64,000 bases of DNA from Hydrogenoanaerobacterium saccharovorans (GTDB lineage: Bacteria > Bacillota > Clostridia > Oscillospirales > Ruminococcaceae). Position 1 is the first letter of the stretch, and every line of letters begins with the position of its first letter. The stretch is from contig NZ_JACSNR010000006.1 of assembly GCF_016901815.1 (NCBI RefSeq), forward strand, positions 1-64,000, given 5' to 3'. Below the pieces are notes generated by a model, which made no database searches, had not been told where the DNA came from, and saw only the letters and a program-made list of their open reading frames with translations. Positions 9,163-17,085 of this stretch are shown here, in pieces. A program made the position numbers and the translations under genes.

Positions 9163-9468
9163 ATGAACGAAATACTGGAGCTTCTCTACAAAAGGTTCTA
9201 TATTCCGCTGTCTTTGGCAGAACCCCGCCAGCAAATCACACAAGCTCAGCAACTGCTAATTCAGCGATTGGATCTTTCTGATCGTAAACTGCTTTTGCAA
9301 ATCATTGATGCAGGAGACCAAATTGCAGATGAGCTCTCACTGGACAGTTTTATCTGTGGATTTTTGTTGGCCTATCAGCTGGGAAATGAACTTCAGTATT
9401 ACAAAAAAGAGCGTCCCTTCCAGAATTCATTTCTGGACAGGAACGCTCTTTCTCATATGCAGGAATAA
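9163..9468 (+). CDS. Small conserved protein, DUF6809-like
   Basis: 101 residues with SD AGGAGGT. The pattern (MNEILELLYKRFY start, helical core, DSFICGFLLAYQLGNEL near the end) matches a family of about 100-residue proteins that recur in clostridial mobile elements and that I associate with DUF6809; function unknown. It follows the restriction operon by 110 bases and its 3' end overlaps a terminator hairpin. Confidence 0.65.
   Translation: MNEILELLYKRFYIPLSLAEPRQQITQAQQLLIQRLDLSDRKLLLQIIDAGDQIADELSLDSFICGFLLAYQLGNELQYYKKERPFQNSFLDRNALSHMQE
9406..9451 (+). terminator. Terminator hairpin inside the 3' end of the 101-residue gene
   Basis: AAAGAGCGT pairs with ACGCTCTTT, with an inner stem CCAGAA/TTCTGG. 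The hairpin lies within the last codons of 9163-9468 and ends in a short T run, so it may terminate the defence transcript. Confidence 0.55.
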
Positions 9469-9610
9469 CCGCCCTTTCCCCACCGCATTTCGCCCTGGTG
9501 CCCTCCCCCAACCGATCTCAGGGAAACAATCCGGTTTTCTGATACCCGCCGCACAGTGCAAATTTGAGGGCTTCTGTGGGTCTCCCCGGACACAGAAAAG
9601 GTAAAAGCTA

Positions 9611-9639
9611 TTGACAAAAAAGAACATTTGTTCTATACT
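9611..9639 (+). promoter_or_regulatory. Sigma-A promoter with a LexA-like box in the spacer
   Basis: TTGACA (9611-9616) and TATACT (9634-9639) are separated by exactly 17 bases. The spacer holds GAACATTTGTTC (9622-9633), which fits the GAAC-N4-GTTC core of the Gram-positive LexA (DinR) operator. A repressor bound there would block polymerase, so SOS induction of the element's regulator is likely. The same 12-mer occurs at 34021-34032. Confidence 0.75.
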
Positions 9640-9641
9640 AA

Positions 9642-9764
9642 ATTCAGGCGAAAGCCTGAATCTGCAGCTTTCCGGTGAGGTTCACACCCTGTGTGACCTC
9701 AGACATTCATGGACCCCGTAGGGCAAAATTGATCCCGTTACGATGGGAATTTTCATGAACGTCC
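9642..9764 (+). ncRNA. Structured 5' leader upstream of the sigma-like regulator
   Basis: Directly after the -10 box, three stems follow: ATTCAGGC/GCCTGAAT closed by a GAAA tetraloop (9642-9661); an 11-bp stem TGAGGT-CACAC/GTGTG-ACCTCA with one bulge (9676-9701); and a larger arm closed by GGAC/GTCC (9711-9764) with inner AAAATT/AATTTT and CCC/GGG pairing. No coding frame explains it. It may be a cis-acting leader or a small RNA; I do not recognise the family. Confidence 0.45.
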
Positions 9765-9830
9765 ACAGTATTTGGCGCTGTGCCGGCAGCGCAGGTGTGC
9801 GCTTTTCCGCAGAAAGCGGAAAGGATGCAT

Positions 9831-10214
9831 ATGGATTACGTTTCTATTGAATATAACGGGAAGCAATTATCAGTGCCAAAGGAGGTCGCAGACTTTCTCA
9901 GCCAGGACCACAAGAGGCAGCAGGCTCAGGAGCGGCAGGACAGAAGGCATCTTAGTAAAAGTGATTTTGAAACGGTGCTGTCCTGGCACACCACCTGCGA
10001 TTCCACAGAGGATCTGGTCTTGAGAAACCTCCGTCTTGAAAATCTGCGAAAGGCGGTTTCAGCATTAAGCGATGAGGAACGGCAGCTGATCTCATTGCGG
10101 TATGACCAGGAACTGACCATGGAAGCGATCGGTAAAATCCTTGGCGTTTCCAAAATGGCTGTCTCAAAGCGGCTGAAAAAGCTTCACAACCAGCTGAAGG
10201 GTTCTGTCCAGTGA
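9831..10214 (+). CDS. Sigma-70-like regulator of the mobile element
   Basis: 127 residues from the ATG at 9831 (SD GGAAAGG; an ATG six bases earlier is an alternative). The C-terminal 55 residues are a region-4 helix-turn-helix: LSDEERQLISLRYDQEL, then MEAIGKILGVSKMAVSKRLKKLH. The N-terminal half (EYNGKQLSVPKEVADFL) is typical of sigma-like proteins of clostridial mobile elements and lacks a clear region 2, so it may act as a regulator rather than a full sigma factor. It lies behind the LexA-like promoter and ends in its own terminator. Confidence 0.75.
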   Translation: MDYVSIEYNGKQLSVPKEVADFLSQDHKRQQAQERQDRRHLSKSDFETVLSWHTTCDSTEDLVLRNLRLENLRKAVSALSDEERQLISLRYDQELTMEAIGKILGVSKMAVSKRLKKLHNQLKGSVQ

Positions 10215-10236
10215 CAGAGCCCTTTGGCTTTTTTTA
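10197..10236 (+). terminator. Terminator after the sigma-like gene
   Basis: AAGGG-TCTGTC pairs with GACAGA-CCCTT, overlapping the stop codon, and is followed by TTTTTTT. Confidence 0.8.
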
Positions 10237-10329
10237 TTTTCTGGTTTACAAACTCCCTTTTTGTGTCCTGATAGATGAGGGAAATATGAAACCACCGGTT
10301 TCCCTCAATTCGAAAGAAAGGAGTTACCC

Positions 10330-11442
10330 ATGAAAAAACGCCTGCAATATGTGGACGGCGAAACGCTGGCAAACACCATCCTTCCGCCCATCCGATTTGT
10401 GATCCACGAGCTGTTACCCCAGGGACTTCATGTGCTGGCCGGTGCGCCCAAGGTGGGAAAATCCTGGCTGTCCCTCTGGATCTGTCTTTGTGTGGCGCAG
10501 GGAGAAAAGCTCTGGGACTTCCCCACACAGAAAGGCTCCGTCCTCTATCTTTGTCTGGAGGACAGCTATGCCCGGATCCAAAACCGTCTGCTGGATCTGA
10601 CAGACGATGCTCCAGGAAACCTCTTCTTCTCCATCCTGTCTGAAAAACTCCATGAGGGTTTGGAAGAACAGCTGGAATCCTTCCTGGCAGAACATCCGGA
10701 TACTGTGCTGGTAGTCATCGACACCCTCCAGCGTGTCCGCAACCCCATGAAAGATGGGAACCCTTACGCCAGCGACTATCGGGATCTGGGAGTTCTCAAG
10801 CAGTTGGCTGACCGCCATGGAATTGCTCTGCTGCTCATCCATCATCTGAGAAAGATGAACGACGACGACCCCATGAACATGATCTCCGGCACCACCGGTA
10901 TCAGCGGAGCTACCGACGGAAATTTTGTTCTCCGTAAGGACAAGCGCAGCACCGACACCGCAACCCTCTTCTGCACGGGCAGAGATATCCCCTACCGGGA
11001 GCTGTCCTTGGCATTCGATGAAAACACCCACCGCTGGGAACTGCGGGAGGACAGTCAGGAACCGCTGCCGGAGCAGAAAACGGATCCCCTTATTGAGAAT
11101 CTGCTTTCGTTTCTGGAGCAGCATGGTGACTTCACCGGAACTGCCACTGAGTTAGCGGCAGCCATAGCTGATTTGTCCGGAGAAACGATCCAGCCCAATG
11201 TGCTGATAAAAAAGCTGATCCGCCGGCAGCAGGAACTGTCTCAGCTGGGAATCAGTCTCTCCAGCCGCCGTACTCACACCCGCAGGGAACTGTCTCTGAC
11301 CATGGTTCGCGTCGGCTGCGTCAGCAATGACGGTAAAACAGACAGTTTGCCAGTATCAAATTTCCCGTCGCAGCCGTCACAGCTGTCGCAAACAGACCAA
11401 TCGGACGCTATATCTTTATCACAACAGGAGGTATCACAATGA
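10330..11442 (+). CDS. RepA-like AAA/RecA-fold replicative ATPase
   Basis: 370 residues. Walker A is GAPKVGKS (38-45), Walker B VLVVIDTLQR (near 137), and LLLIHHLRK is the sensor-type strand typical of the AAA_25/RepA hexameric helicase family. Such proteins unwind or load at the origin of plasmids and mobilizable elements. The tail beyond residue ~250 is a winged-helix-like region plus a serine-rich end. It overlaps the next gene by four bases and heads the replication/mobilization block. Confidence 0.8.
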   Translation: MKKRLQYVDGETLANTILPPIRFVIHELLPQGLHVLAGAPKVGKSWLSLWICLCVAQGEKLWDFPTQKGSVLYLCLEDSYARIQNRLLDLTDDAPGNLFFSILSEKLHEGLEEQLESFLAEHPDTVLVVIDTLQRVRNPMKDGNPYASDYRDLGVLKQLADRHGIALLLIHHLRKMNDDDPMNMISGTTGISGATDGNFVLRKDKRSTDTATLFCTGRDIPYRELSLAFDENTHRWELREDSQEPLPEQKTDPLIENLLSFLEQHGDFTGTATELAAAIADLSGETIQPNVLIKKLIRRQQELSQLGISLSSRRTHTRRELSLTMVRVGCVSNDGKTDSLPVSNFPSQPSQLSQTDQSDAISLSQQEVSQ

Positions 11443-11774
11443 AAGATTTTCATACCGCGCATAACCGCTTTCTCAAATCCCTGATTCAGCAGTCCCGGCA
11501 GGAGACGCTCCAATATGTCAAAAACGGAATGGAAGAGCAGCTGGGCAGTGCGTCCCCCGATGAACAGACTCTATGGCGTTACCTGCGAAATCCACAGCGC
11601 CATACCTCCCTCACCTCCTCCCAACAGCTGGTCGCCATGGATTTGCTGCTGGAATGGACGGAAATCAATTTCCGCACCTGCTGCGATCTGCTCCGCTATC
11701 AGATGCTCCGGCGAAACGGTGTTGTTGATTCGGTGGAGGAGTTTCTCCAGCTACTGCAAAAAGAAGCGGAATAA
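11439..11774 (+). CDS. 111-residue protein of the replication/mobilization block
   Basis: ATG overlaps the RepA-like stop (ATGA coupling). Helical protein with no recognised domain; the position between a RepA-like ATPase and mobC is common in clostridial mobilizable elements, where such proteins are of unknown function. A long shadow frame overlaps it and continues into mobC. Confidence 0.6.
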   Translation: MKDFHTAHNRFLKSLIQQSRQETLQYVKNGMEEQLGSASPDEQTLWRYLRNPQRHTSLTSSQQLVAMDLLLEWTEINFRTCCDLLRYQMLRRNGVVDSVEEFLQLLQKEAE

Positions 11775-11919
11775 CAGCGGTATCAGGAGTCGAAATTTCC
11801 CTCCTTTGAGGAGGGAGGAGCCAGCATCGCGTTTGTCTGGACGCCGCCACAGCCGCCGCCCCGCCAAACACCCTTTCCGGGCAGTAGCCCGGACCCACTT
11901 TGGAAAGGAGGAAAACACC

Positions 11920-12234
11920 ATCAAGGACACAACCTTCAGCATTCGGATCTCTACAAAGGATCTGGAGACTATCCGGGAGAAAGCAAAGCTGGCTCGTCTT
12001 TCCCAGAGCGACTATGTCACTCGCTGCTGTCTGGGCAGGCAGGTGGTTGTAGTGGAGGACCTGAAAGAGGTGCACCGTCAACTCCGGGCTATCGGAACCA
12101 ACCTCAACCGTCTGACTACTCTGGCCAATATGGGAAAGATCCAAACCGTGTACCTGGATCAGACCGTCGATGAGTTGGCAAAAGTGAGCGCCGCTCTCCG
12201 GGAAATCCAGGAACGTGGGAGGTGGAGGAAATAG
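11920..12234 (+). CDS. mobC: MobC-like relaxosome protein
   Basis: About 104 residues: ribbon-helix-helix start (DTTFSIRISTKDLETIREKA), then SDYVTRCCLGR and the MobC region LRAIGTNLNRLTTLAN. MobC proteins melt or bend oriT and help the relaxase nick. The best-placed start, eight bases after SD GGAAAGGAGG, is an ATC at 11920, not ATG, GTG or TTG. The frame stays open upstream but no better start with an SD is present. Either a rare start codon or a recent start-codon change. It overlaps the relaxase by 13 bases. Confidence 0.75.
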   Translation: MKDTTFSIRISTKDLETIREKAKLARLSQSDYVTRCCLGRQVVVVEDLKEVHRQLRAIGTNLNRLTTLANMGKIQTVYLDQTVDELAKVSAALREIQERGRWRK

Positions 12235-13589
12235 CCATCGTCCATTTTGTCAACTCGCCCAAGGGACAGAACCGCAGCGGCATGGCAGCAGTCATGCGCT
12301 ACGCAGCCCAGGAACAAAAGACTCTGTGGCAAGGTCAATCTCTGGTCTCCGGTGTGAACTGTCAAGCAAAAAGTGCCTATGATGATTTCCTCAGCACCAA
12401 GCTGCTCCACCACAAGGAATCCGGCCGGCTGTATTATCATCTGGTGCAGTCTTTCCCAAAAGATGCACTGGTGGATCCTGTCGCTGCTCACCAGGCAGCG
12501 GTCCGACTGGCAGGATTCTTTCAGGACCGGGAAGTGCTTGTCTGCACCCATGTGGATCGGGAGCATATCCACTCCCACCTCATCATCAACAGCGTCAGCA
12601 TGGAAGAAGGTCGAAAGCTCCATGTATCACAAAACGAATTGGAAAAGCTCCGCCGTCAGAACGACCTCATCTGCAAAGAGCTGAACCTGCCAATGTTCGA
12701 AGAAAGCGAACACACACGCTCCTCCGCTCTCTCCGGTGGGGAGTATCACGCCGCCGCCCGGGGCGAGAGCTGGAAATTCCAGCTGATGAATGCCATTGAC
12801 CGGTGTATGACCAGAGCCGCAACCCGGAAGGAGTTTCTCTCGCTGATGAAAGACCTGGGCTATCAGGTAAGATGGAGCGACAGCCGGACAAGCATCACCT
12901 ACACCACACCCCAGGGGAAGAAGTGCCGGGACAACCGGCTGCATGAACCAAAGTATCTGAAAGGAGCGATGGAACTTGAATTCACCATACGAGCAGCGAT
13001 ACTCACTGGACGAACTCAAAGAGCGAAATTCCCTTCCGCCGAAGAACCAGCGTCCGGAGAATCCGACATCGAATACTCCAGTGCAGCCCATTGTGATTCA
13101 GTGCTGTCTGCCAAAAGAGATGGAGCAAATGCGTCAGAGCCTTCGCAGTCTGGAGCGGAATGTGGAACGACAGACCGAACTGCTGAGTCTTCTCTGGGAT
13201 CAGATCCGCTCCTCCGGGACTTCCTCTCAGTTGTACACCATCAATCAGACGTTGACGGAAATGGACAAATCTCTGCAGCAGATTCAATGGATGGTACGAC
13301 AGGCTGGGAACCGGAACGAGAGGCGTTTCTCTCTTCCCTCACTGACGTTCCCGCATCTGGAATGGAGCCCGGTCTACGGTCTGATTCTGATATCGGCGGC
13401 AGCCTTGCTGGCGATCTTGTTCACTTGGGTCGTTCTTTGGAAATGACCCAGCAGTCCAACGCAAATACTCCCTCCGGTCATCCTCACACCGACCGGAAGC
13501 TCCGGAAAAAGCAGCGGGAGAAAAAGAAGGCGCTGGGACACGCAGAAGATGAACAGGAGAGTTTCTCCCCCACTCAGCAGCTTTCGTAA
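12222..13589 (+). CDS. MobP-type relaxase
   Basis: 455 residues from a GTG at 12222. The catalytic domain has N-terminal MAIVHFVNSPKGQ-like text, and the metal-binding motif HVDREHIHSHL (H110, H115, H117, H119) typical of MobA/VirD2 relaxases that nick oriT. Relatives usually start at the position of codon 4, which here is ATA; GTG nine bases earlier is used instead. The C-terminal third (after residue ~255) is low-complexity and overlaps another gene in a second frame. Confidence 0.85.
   Translation: MEEIAIVHFVNSPKGQNRSGMAAVMRYAAQEQKTLWQGQSLVSGVNCQAKSAYDDFLSTKLLHHKESGRLYYHLVQSFPKDALVDPVAAHQAAVRLAGFFQDREVLVCTHVDREHIHSHLIINSVSMEEGRKLHVSQNELEKLRRQNDLICKELNLPMFEESEHTRSSALSGGEYHAAARGESWKFQLMNAIDRCMTRAATRKEFLSLMKDLGYQVRWSDSRTSITYTTPQGKKCRDNRLHEPKYLKGAMELEFTIRAAILTGRTQRAKFPSAEEPASGESDIEYSSAAHCDSVLSAKRDGANASEPSQSGAECGTTDRTAESSLGSDPLLRDFLSVVHHQSDVDGNGQISAADSMDGTTGWEPEREAFLSSLTDVPASGMEPGLRSDSDIGGSLAGDLVHLGRSLEMTQQSNANTPSGHPHTDRKLRKKQREKKKALGHAEDEQESFSPTQQLS
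12976..13446 (+). CDS. Membrane protein nested in the relaxase gene (MobB-like arrangement)
   Basis: 156 residues read in a different frame inside the relaxase 3' end. The start is TTG at 12976, nine bases after SD AAGGAG. The middle is coiled coil (MEQMRQSLRSLERNVERQTE and onward) and the C-terminus is one membrane segment (YGLILISAAALLAILFTWVV). The protein-like composition in this frame, compared with the low-complexity relaxase tail, supports a true overlapping gene. In RSF1010 MobB is likewise a membrane protein nested in mobA and stabilises the relaxosome at the coupling protein; equivalence here is inference. Confidence 0.65.
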   Translation: MNSPYEQRYSLDELKERNSLPPKNQRPENPTSNTPVQPIVIQCCLPKEMEQMRQSLRSLERNVERQTELLSLLWDQIRSSGTSSQLYTINQTLTEMDKSLQQIQWMVRQAGNRNERRFSLPSLTFPHLEWSPVYGLILISAAALLAILFTWVVLWK

Positions 13590-13617
13590 AAACCAGTCAA
13601 AGGAAAGGAGACAGAGA

Positions 13618-13821
13618 ATGTTTTTGTATAAAGGAGATTGTTGGAAAAAAACCACTGTCATCCGAGGCATCCAGTATACTACCGTCAGCCATTATTCTGG
13701 AAACCGGGATATTTTTGAAAAGATGGGCGAATTGATTCTGGGCTCCTTTTGGGCATCAGAAAGTGACGAAATTACGGAGGAATCTTCATTGGTTTCTGGT
13801 ATAGATAAAAAGTCAGATTAA
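13618..13821 (+). CDS. 67-residue protein upstream of the recombinase
   Basis: Starts at ATG 13618 behind SD AAAGGAAAGGAG. Sequence MFLYKGDCWKKTTVIRG and a C-terminal acidic stretch; no domain recognised. Its place just before a large serine recombinase suggests an accessory of the element, possibly excision related, but nothing in the sequence shows this. Confidence 0.55.
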   Translation: MFLYKGDCWKKTTVIRGIQYTTVSHYSGNRDIFEKMGELILGSFWASESDEITEESSLVSGIDKKSD

Positions 13822-13855
13822 CGGTATTGTGTGTGTTGCAAAAGGAGGTCATAAC

Positions 13856-15541
13856 ATGGAACGAAAAGAGATCGCAGGCATCTACTGCAGGCTCAGTCAG
13901 GATGATGGCTCCACCGGGGAATCCGGCAGCATACAGACACAAAAAACGTTGCTCACCCAATACTGCCAGGAACATCAGATCGAAATCGGAGGCTACTACT
14001 GTGATGACGGCTGGAGCGGAACCAATTTCGACCGCCCAGATTTCAAGCGGATGCTGGAGGATATTGAGGCAGGAAAAATCAATCTGGTTCTGGTCAAGGA
14101 CCTGTCCCGATTCGGGCGGGAATACGCACAGATGGGGCTTTACATTGAGCACTACTTTGAAGAAAAAGGAGTCCGTTTTATCTCGGTGGCGGAAAACATC
14201 GACTCCAAAAATGGCACAGATAATTTGGTCCTGCCCTTTACCAATGTCATCAACTCCTTCTACGCCCGCCAAGCCTCCACCAAAACCAAAGCAGCCCACC
14301 GTGCCAGAGCCAAAGCTGGAATGTATCTGGGCTCCCGGGCGCCCTTCGGGTATCTCAAGGATCCCAATGACCGACATCACCTGATCGTGGATCCTGAGGC
14401 TGCGGATGTGGTACGGAGTATCTTCCGGATGTTCGCGGAGGGAATCGGCTATGTGCGCATGACCAAGATTCTCCGGGAGCGCAAGATTCTCAATCCCCAA
14501 GCCTACTTCAATCAGAACAATCCCGACTACTACAAAAACAGCGACTATTGGAGAAAGCCCTTTGACTGGCATGCCACCTCGATCCGGGCGATCCTCAACA
14601 ATCCAGTCTATCTGGGAAAGGTTGTGTTCGGACGGAGAAAAACCAAAGGCTTCTTTGACAAGCGGTGTGTAGAAGCGGATGAGTCTGAATGGATTGTAAC
14701 AGAAAACACCCATGAACCCCTGATTTCTCAGGAACTGTGGGATACTGTTCATCAGATGATGCAGTCCCGCCGGCGGGAAAACAGCAGCGGGAAAGTACAA
14801 CCCTTTGCGGGTCTGGTAAAATGTGCGGACTGTGGTTCTGCCTTAAACGTTGGCTACGACAAAAAGCATGGGCGCTACACCGGATTCTCCTGCTGGGTGT
14901 ATAAAAACTACGGCAAGGAGCGATGCACGTCCCACTTTATCAGTTGGAATGCACTGAACCAGTTGGTTCTGGAGGATATCCGATTCAATGCTCTGGAGGC
15001 AAAGTTTGCCGCTGTGGATTACATCAATATGCTGGTCTCGGCAAAGACCGAGAAAAAGCAAGAACAGCTGGAGCGCTGTAAGCGGGAACTGAAAAAAACA
15101 GACAAGCGCATAGATGAGCTGAGCAAAATTCTCAATAAACTCTATGAAGACCTGGCACTGGAGAAAATCAGCGAGGAGCGATACCAGTCCATGGCGCCGG
15201 GATATGAACGGGAGCAGCTGCAGCTGAAAGAGAAGCGGGAAATGATGGCTGCCGAAATTGCCCGAAACAATGAGGTTTATGAAAATATTGAAAAGTTCCT
15301 TCCGATCATCTGGAAATATACCGACATCCAGGAGTTGACTGCTCAGATTCTCAATGAACTGATCGAAAAGATTGTGGTACATGAAAAGGTGATCGCTGAG
15401 GATGGAACCAAAAGCCAGCAGGTCGATATCTACTACAAGTTCATCGGCTGCATCAACCAGAGACGGAATTCTTCTGAGTATACAGCTTTGAAAGATAGCT
15501 TGATACAAGATTTTTTGGAAGAAAGGGAACATTCAGCGTAA
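13856..15541 (+). CDS. Large serine recombinase (TnpX-like)
   Basis: 561 residues from ATG 13856 (SD AAAGGAGG). The resolvase domain carries the nucleophile in YCRLSQDD (S14) and the DLSRFGRE motif near residue 80; the recombinase domain begins near GMYLGSRAPFGYL; a zinc ribbon (CADCG ... C-x14-C) lies near 320-350; residues ~395-480 are coiled coil. This is the large serine recombinase layout that integrates and excises mobilizable elements of the MTn4451/Tn5397 kind. It should mobilise 9.2-15.6 kb independently of the tRNA-targeting tyrosine integrases. Confidence 0.92.
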   Translation: MERKEIAGIYCRLSQDDGSTGESGSIQTQKTLLTQYCQEHQIEIGGYYCDDGWSGTNFDRPDFKRMLEDIEAGKINLVLVKDLSRFGREYAQMGLYIEHYFEEKGVRFISVAENIDSKNGTDNLVLPFTNVINSFYARQASTKTKAAHRARAKAGMYLGSRAPFGYLKDPNDRHHLIVDPEAADVVRSIFRMFAEGIGYVRMTKILRERKILNPQAYFNQNNPDYYKNSDYWRKPFDWHATSIRAILNNPVYLGKVVFGRRKTKGFFDKRCVEADESEWIVTENTHEPLISQELWDTVHQMMQSRRRENSSGKVQPFAGLVKCADCGSALNVGYDKKHGRYTGFSCWVYKNYGKERCTSHFISWNALNQLVLEDIRFNALEAKFAAVDYINMLVSAKTEKKQEQLERCKRELKKTDKRIDELSKILNKLYEDLALEKISEERYQSMAPGYEREQLQLKEKREMMAAEIARNNEVYENIEKFLPIIWKYTDIQELTAQILNELIEKIVVHEKVIAEDGTKSQQVDIYYKFIGCINQRRNSSEYTALKDSLIQDFLEEREHSA

Positions 15542-15547
15542 AAAGAT

Positions 15548-15590
15548 GGGAGAGCTGTCTGAAGAAAAGACAGCTCTCCCGCTTTTTATT
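15548..15590. terminator. Bidirectional terminator between recombinase and Fic genes
   Basis: GGGAGAGCTGTC pairs with GACAGCTCTCCC (12-bp stem) and is followed by TTTTTATTTT; A-rich sequence on the other side lets it serve the convergent Fic gene. Confidence 0.85.
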
Positions 15591-16755
15591 TTGCGATTTG
15601 GTACTTCACACGATTTCCGTATTTGACGGACCGCAGCAAACCAAGCTTTTCGAACTTTAATACGAACCCACGGATGGTTGCATAGGCGGCATTTTCAAAA
15701 TCCTTCTCCAACTGCTTGGTGGAAAACTCGCTGTCGCCGTAGGCAGTCAGAACAAACTGCCACAAAGCCTGCTCCTTTTCGGTCACAGTACCTTGTTCCA
15801 GCACCTTCTGGAAATCCTCTGCGGTGTTGGCGGCGGGCAGAGCATGGACCAGCTTGTGGTAGACATTCTCGATGAAATAGACCAGGAAGGGGGTCACATC
15901 CATCACTCCGCTGATTCGGGCATTCTGCTCTGTCAACGTATAGGCGTTGTAATAACCCCGGCGGCTCTTTTCCACATACTCAGACAGTGGAACAAACAGA
16001 GCCGAGGAATAGTGCTGCTGCACCAGATACCATAAATGCAGTAGCCGCGCCATTCTTCCGTTGCCATCGAACCAGGGATGCAGGTAGGCGATATAAAAGT
16101 GAATCAGTGCGGCTTTCAGGAGATCATTCATGGTGGATTCCTGATTGATAAACTCCACCAGATTCCCCATATACTCCGGCAGCATCTTCCAGGGAAGGCC
16201 GGTGTGTTCCACCTTATCTCCCACAATATACACCGTGTCGTGGCGGTACTTGTGACCGGGCAGCAGGCGATCTTCCTCCGGCAGAAACGCTCCAATGGTA
16301 AGTTCATAAAGCTGATGGATGTTTTCCTCGGTGATTTTGTGCTGGGGATCGGCGATAAATTCCAGCCCCTTCTTCATGCCATAGATACGGTTCTCACTCT
16401 CATTGGCGGGAGCATAGCCGGACAGAATCCGGCGAACGCTGTCCCTGGAGGTGTCGATCTGCTCGATGGTAAAGGTGGAAAGGATCTCATCCTCCATAGC
16501 TTTCCTACCATAGAGCTGGCTGCTGTTCTGAGGGGTAAGTAGCACTTTGGCTGCCGACAGGTGAACTTGAGCTACACTTTCCAGATAAACCAAAGCCCCA
16601 CCATCAAAATCCTTGAGAGGCAAGGGTTTGTAAAATCCTTTTTCCAGAAGTGATACAAATTCCTTCAGATCAGCCTGGGGATATTTATAGCCCAGTTTTT
16701 TCAGGTCGATGATATTTTTGTCCGACAGCATATTGGCAAACAGTCCGGCATCCAT
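15586..16755 (-). CDS. Fic-domain AMPylase-type protein
   Basis: 389 residues from ATG 16755 (SD AGAGGTGA; a GTG nine bases earlier is possible). The core is HPWFDGNGRMAR, matching HPFx(D/E)GNGRxxR, with catalytic His near residue 226, so nucleotide transfer to a target protein is expected. The preceding STFTIEQ occupies the place of the inhibitory (S/T)xxxE(G/N) helix, with Q instead of G/N. The C-terminal ~90 residues resemble a winged helix, as in Fic/HTH proteins. It converges on the recombinase and sits next to the 16891 att-like repeat, so it is cargo at the element edge. No separate antitoxin is seen. Confidence 0.9.
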   Translation of the reverse strand: MDAGLFANMLSDKNIIDLKKLGYKYPQADLKEFVSLLEKGFYKPLPLKDFDGGALVYLESVAQVHLSAAKVLLTPQNSSQLYGRKAMEDEILSTFTIEQIDTSRDSVRRILSGYAPANESENRIYGMKKGLEFIADPQHKITEENIHQLYELTIGAFLPEEDRLLPGHKYRHDTVYIVGDKVEHTGLPWKMLPEYMGNLVEFINQESTMNDLLKAALIHFYIAYLHPWFDGNGRMARLLHLWYLVQQHYSSALFVPLSEYVEKSRRGYYNAYTLTEQNARISGVMDVTPFLVYFIENVYHKLVHALPAANTAEDFQKVLEQGTVTEKEQALWQFVLTAYGDSEFSTKQLEKDFENAAYATIRGFVLKFEKLGLLRSVKYGNRVKYQIAK

Positions 16756-16777
16756 GATCTTCACCTCTGATATAAAA

Positions 16778-16803
16778 TGGTATCAATTAGTATCAGTATA
16801 CCA
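16778..16803. promoter_or_regulatory. Inverted repeat upstream of the Fic gene
   Basis: TGGTAT (16778-16783) and ATACCA (16798-16803) flank a 14-base spacer that contains a second GTATC. The site lies 23 bases upstream of the Fic start, among A/T-rich promoter sequence, and could be an autoregulatory operator for the protein's winged-helix tail. Confidence 0.45.
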
Positions 16804-16890
16804 AATGATTGACCGATCCGCAAGAGATTATTCGTAGCAGCACACCCGGAAACGGGTATAACTATGGTGTAATATATCCTTACCAACAAC

Positions 16891-16925
16891 AGGCGGTCGC
16901 GCGTTCAAGTCGCGTCACTAGCTCC
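16891..16925 (+). repeat. tRNA-Thr 3'-end duplication (att site)
   Basis: The last ~30 bases of the tRNA are repeated, with GCGTTCAAGTCGCGTCACTAG and TCCA, but the 5' part of the tRNA is absent. This is the far-end attachment site produced by integration into tRNA-Thr and closes the 590-16925 island. Confidence 0.8.
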
Positions 16926-16927
16926 AG

Positions 16928-16965
16928 AAACTCCCCGTAAACGGCTTGTTTGCGGGGAGTTTTTC
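16928..16965 (+). terminator. Terminator after the att site
   Basis: AAACTCCCCG pairs with CGGGGAGTTT and runs into a T tract; it occupies the same place relative to the tRNA end as 669-694. Confidence 0.75.
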
Positions 16966-17037
16966 TATCTCGATGTGGGTGCTGCCAGGCTCTGACCCAC
17001 ACCCTGACCCACAAGTGGAAAGAACCTGAAGCGATCA

Positions 17038-17073
17038 GAAATCCCCGGAGAGCAGCCTCCGGGGATTTCTTTC
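17038..17073. terminator. Terminator at the integrase 3' end
   Basis: GAAATCCCCGGAG pairs with CTCCGGGGATTTC (13-bp perfect stem, 6-base loop). It lies 13 bases beyond the integrase stop on the minus strand. Confidence 0.8.
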
Positions 17074-17085
17074 TGTCTTTCGGCT

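Noticed and set aside
11515-12234. mobC read as a 239-residue protein
   Set aside because: The first ~135 codons are an out-of-frame shadow of the 111-residue gene and are not protein-like; the ribbon-helix-helix domain starts right after the SD at 11902-11911.
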